Below the pieces are notes generated by a model. That model was given only the letters and a program-made list of their open reading frames with translations, was not told the origin of the DNA and did not search any database. A stretch of 32,446 nt of DNA from Candidatus Bathyarchaeota archaeon (GTDB lineage Archaea; Thermoproteota; Bathyarchaeia; Bathyarchaeales; DTEX01): the NCBI GenBank assembly GCA_018396555.1, contig JAGTQL010000008.1, positions 1 to 32,446 on the forward strand. The letters run 5' to 3'. The translations under genes were made by a program, and so were the position numbers. Within the stretch, counting starts at the first letter, position 1; each line of letters begins with the position of its first letter. Shown here in pieces: positions 29,389-32,446 of the stretch.

Positions 29389-30150
29389 ATGGTGATGCCT
29401 AAAATGTCCATCAAAGTGAATACTGAATTTTTAGCTAAGAATTCTGAGAAGGCTGCTAAAAGAGGAGATCTGATAATTATCATAGATGCTTTGAGATGCT
29501 GCTCAAGCATTGTAACGGCCCTGGCAAACGGGGCTGAGGCGATAATACCGGTGAAAACTTTGAGGGAAGCCTATAGAATTCACGCTAGAAACCCAGGATA
29601 TCTCCTAGCGGGTGAAAGGGGTGGACTGAAACCTCGAGGTTTCGATCTTGGAAATTCACCCCTTGAATATGCTGGCGAAAGGGTTCATGGGAAGATAATA
29701 TTGCTAACCACTACGAGCGGAACAACAGCCATAACGCTCTCAAGAAATTCCAAATGGGTTCTCATCGGCTCATTTCTAAATGCAAGAGATGTCGCTGAAA
29801 AAGCATTCGCAATCTCCAAATCTGAAAACTTAGATATATCGATTGTCCAGTCAGGCACTAATGGAAAATTCTCCCTAGAAGATTTCATTTGCGCTGGAGC
29901 AATAATTGCAAGGCTGCCTCAAAATGCCATTGTATTATCAGACGCAGCCCTAGCATCCTTATTGGCGTTTAAACGTGTAGAAAATGATCTATATGCCGCC
30001 GTTGCAAAAAGTGAGCATTCGAGAAAACTTATAGAACTAGGTTTCATGAAGGACATAAAATTCTCATGTCAGATGGATCTATTTAAAGTGACACCAGTTT
30101 ATAAGAGGGGAAAAATCATAAAATGGGGGTCGCTTGATTTAGGATGTTAA
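29389..30150 (+). CDS. comB: 2-phosphosulfolactate phosphatase family (ComB-like)
   Basis: IIIIDALRCCSSIVTALANGAEAIIPV, GERGGLKPRGFDLGNSP, TTTSGTTAI. Confidence 0.88.
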   Translation: MVMPKMSIKVNTEFLAKNSEKAAKRGDLIIIIDALRCCSSIVTALANGAEAIIPVKTLREAYRIHARNPGYLLAGERGGLKPRGFDLGNSPLEYAGERVHGKIILLTTTSGTTAITLSRNSKWVLIGSFLNARDVAEKAFAISKSENLDISIVQSGTNGKFSLEDFICAGAIIARLPQNAIVLSDAALASLLAFKRVENDLYAAVAKSEHSRKLIELGFMKDIKFSCQMDLFKVTPVYKRGKIIKWGSLDLGC

Positions 30151-30304
30151 AGTTGTTTTGCCTTCAAGCTTTAATGTTCCATTCTCCTCAAATTGGGCGA
30201 AAGATTTCAAGGCGCCTCTTTAAGCCGCCTTCCAGCTATAAGACGTGAAATGTTCTATCAGGCAATCCAAAAAATAATAATGATGGGTATTTTTAAGTTG
30301 TTTG

Positions 30305-30583
30305 TTAAATCTTTGATATGTATGCCTCAGTATTTCCCTCCCTCGTTATCAATTTAAGTTTACAATCAGTTGTTAACACATGTATTTTGCCATTTTCCTC
30401 CCTTGTTTGAACTTCAGAGGATATCACTGGCATCGTTTGAACGCTTATTGTCGTCACGTTTGGGCTTTTCCACATTATCTCGTAGCCGCCTGGTTTCCTC
30501 GTTATCGTAAAGCCTCCGAAGATCTCGTACTCATATATGTTTTCGCTAGGCTTCGACTCCTTCTTTTTACCGAACAACCTCAT
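30305..30583 (-). CDS. Hypothetical small protein
   Basis: Open frame MRLFGKKKESKPSENIYEYEIFGGFTITRKPGGYEIMW..., no recognised family. Confidence 0.55.
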   Translation of the reverse strand: MRLFGKKKESKPSENIYEYEIFGGFTITRKPGGYEIMWKSPNVTTISVQTMPVISSEVQTREENGKIHVLTTDCKLKLITREGNTEAYISKI

Positions 30584-30653
30584 TCTGCATCACTTTAAGG
30601 GAAATATTAGAAGTTACTGGAAATAATTAAATCTATTGTTTTTGTTTAAGCGG

Positions 30654-31157
30654 TTAAATAATGTATGAATGCTCAATCCTCTCGAAATCCTTAACAATCT
30701 CCAACCTGCTATAATCCAGGTTTTCTTCAAAAGGCTTTGTTGGAGCACTTATTAGTGGCGGTTCCATAGCCATTCTGACCGCTGGATGTCCCTCTCCGAA
30801 GGCGTTTAGGCTTATCTCATAAACAAGTCTTCTAACTTCCTTCTCATCTAAAAAGCCTAATGTGTGAATGTACTCATGGAGCAGAAGCGAGAAAATTAGC
30901 GAGTTAAACTCTGTCTTAGACATTAGTGACTTGGACATGATGTTTAGAAGCCATCTGTTTAAGACTATGCCGTTTGAACCTATCTGATGATATGCGCCTA
31001 TGTGCGGAGGCAGATCCTCGAGATATAAGAGTAAGCCAACCCTACGTAAACCTAGAACCTCCTTAACAACCTTCTTTACAACCTCGAAAATTTCCCCATA
31101 GCTTTTACAATTTTCAAGTCTCTCTCGGAAGTACGATTTATCCACATTTATTCCCAT
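30654..31157 (-). CDS. Hypothetical protein with HExxH motif, putative zinc metallopeptidase
   Basis: SLLLHEYIHTLGFLDEKEV contains HEYIH (HExxH). Confidence 0.6.
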   Translation of the reverse strand: MGINVDKSYFRERLENCKSYGEIFEVVKKVVKEVLGLRRVGLLLYLEDLPPHIGAYHQIGSNGIVLNRWLLNIMSKSLMSKTEFNSLIFSLLLHEYIHTLGFLDEKEVRRLVYEISLNAFGEGHPAVRMAMEPPLISAPTKPFEENLDYSRLEIVKDFERIEHSYII

Positions 31158-31252
31158 AAATGTTTATTATAACCTCGTTATATAATCTTTTCCCAAAACC
31201 CTAAAATACCTAAAGATATCAAAATTCTAGATTTGACTTGTTCTCATTCTTA

Positions 31253-31374
31253 GGAGGACCCAGCGTAAAGGTTGGATACATTCAGTTTAAACCCATATTC
31301 GGGAGCAAAGATAAAAATTTGAGGAGAATTCTCGAGTTTTTAAATAAGGGCGCTGATATGGAAGCTGATCTGTT
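31253..31374 (+). pseudogene. Truncated carbon-nitrogen hydrolase (nitrilase) N-terminus
   Basis: VKVGYIQFKPIFGSKDKNLRRILEFLNKGADMEADLL resembles nitrilase N-termini; homology stops where the transposase fragment begins. Confidence 0.65.
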
Positions 31375-31726
31375 AGGATGGATGGGCAAAGTGTGGTTCG
31401 ATGCCGTGTTGTCTGCACCATCTCCTCCACTTCTCCTTAAACTGTTGACCATGGTCGGATAGTATTGCCTTGGGAAGCCTGCTATGCTTTTCCAGCAGGG
31501 CAGTTATTTCCTTTGTTCTTGCTTCATGGTTAAACGGTTCTGCTGCGACTAGGAATCTGCTGTAGTAGTCGATGCATATGAGGAACCAGAACTTCTTACC
31601 GTGGACAGTGAATGGTCCTTTAAGGTCGATCTGCCACAGTTCGTCAGGTTTCTCGGCTCTGAAGAATCTCCAGCGCTTCGATGATTTTGCGCATTTTTCA
31701 GTTTCGGCCAGAGGTTGAAGCTGCAA
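31373..31726 (-). mobile_element. Truncated DDE integrase/transposase (rve core, IS481/IS3-like)
   Basis: DELWQIDLKGPFTVHGKKFWFLICIDYYSRFLVAAEPFNHEARTKEITALLEKHSRLPKAILSDHGQQFKEKWRRWCRQHGIEPHFAHPS*; the two Asp regions are present, the C-terminal Glu region is missing. Confidence 0.85.
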
Positions 31727-32313
31727 ATTTCGTTTAACCCTTTCCTCGGCGGAGGTTTTGGTTCTTCATCAGCGTATCCCATAATGATCATTGCTTGGGG
31801 CTCAATTTTCCATGGTAGTCCGAGAGCCTTTCTCACGGCGTTTTGGCAGAATAGGGGAGCGCAAACCCAGCATGCTCCAAGCCCATAGTGATGTGCTAGA
31901 AGCAGCAAGCTTTGAATGTATGCTGCCACACTTTGAACACCCATCAAATATTCCGCCCTCCGCCTTCTCCTGTCCGGATATTTATGCATGTCCTCCATTG
32001 TTAGGCACACAATAATCACTATCGGGCTTCTGGTGATCCTCTCCCAGCTTTCAATCCTCACAATTTCCTCAGCCTTGTCTTTGGGAACATTATTCTTAAG
32101 CATGTCTGAGAGCCAAGCCTTCCCCATTTCACGGGCAAGTTTTGCCTTAATATCTTCATCGTCGATCACTATGCAGCGCCAAGGCTGAGCGTTATGAGCT
32201 GAAGGAGCCCACGTTGCCAAATCTAAAATGGAGCGTACAACCTCGCGTGAAACCTTGTCCGGCTTAAACTTCCTTACGCTTCTTCGAGTTTTCATTAACC
32301 CAACTACATCCAA
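31549..32313 (-). CDS. Nitroreductase family protein with non-homologous C-terminal read-through into the transposase fragment
   Basis: MDVVGLMKTRRSVRKFKPDKV, APSAHNAQPWRCIVI, MIIMGYADEEPKPPPRKGL. After about 31740 the frame becomes low-complexity Ser/Thr sequence overlapping the transposase ORF. Confidence 0.85.
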   Translation of the reverse strand: MDVVGLMKTRRSVRKFKPDKVSREVVRSILDLATWAPSAHNAQPWRCIVIDDEDIKAKLAREMGKAWLSDMLKNNVPKDKAEEIVRIESWERITRSPIVIIVCLTMEDMHKYPDRRRRRAEYLMGVQSVAAYIQSLLLLAHHYGLGACWVCAPLFCQNAVRKALGLPWKIEPQAMIIMGYADEEPKPPPRKGLNEICSFNLWPKLKNAQNHRSAGDSSEPRNLTNCGRSTLKDHSLSTVRSSGSSYASTTTADS

Positions 32314-32388
32314 GGGACATACCTCACATTATTTTAGTGGGACGTGGCAACTTAAGGTTTTAGCCTTGCATTTCTGATTATTTATCTT

Positions 32389-32446
32389 ATGTTTGGTGTT
32401 AGGGATTTTGTTGAGCGCTTTCATCTATTCGAGAGGAATAGGTTTC
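32389..32446 (+). CDS. Possible 5' end of an ORF truncated by window end
   Basis: ATG at 32389 followed by open frame MFGVRDFVERFHLFERNRF to the window edge. Confidence 0.25.
   Translation, partial: MFGVRDFVERFHLFERNRF

Noticed and set aside
1-32446. CRISPR array or phage island
   Set aside because: No regularly spaced direct repeats, cas-like genes or phage structural genes were seen. The only mobile-element evidence is the truncated transposase at 31373-31726.

Overview
The window reads as an archaeal chromosome segment, probably Thermoproteota/Bathyarchaeia-like by gene style (inference only). Most of it is ordinary housekeeping and biosynthetic coding sequence on both strands: an epimerase, a UbiA-family prenyltransferase, ArgS, S19, EF-2, a Na+/Ca2+ exchanger, CysE-CysK, NadA, PurF, cupin-type PGI, an M20 peptidase, PyrE, DNA ligase, a TGS-domain GTPase, galactokinase and GalT, a UroD-like protein with a corrinoid protein, nitroreductases, PAC2, GatB and ComB. 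Two RNA genes absent from the ORF track are visible. One is an RNase P RNA (about 196-511, +), with hallmark CR-I/CR-V sequences and a closing P1/P2 helix. The other is a tRNA-Leu(CAG) (1794-1907, -), with a 26-nt intron at the non-canonical 29/30 position and a plausible bulge-helix-bulge. Several genes look broken: an M20 peptidase N-terminus, a JAMM/MPN protein that also has a His-to-Tyr change in its metal motif, a corrinoid protein with two compensating indels, a decayed MFS transporter, and a nitrilase N-terminus cut off by a DDE-transposase fragment. Two short PIN-domain-like relics lie in intergenic DNA. I found no CRISPR array, phage island or clearly new multi-gene system. The best candidates for undescribed biology are the intron-bearing tRNA, a zinc-ribbon/coiled-coil protein with four internal repeats next to an orphan ORF, and the UroD-like/corrinoid pair that lacks recognisable MtaA-type zinc ligands.
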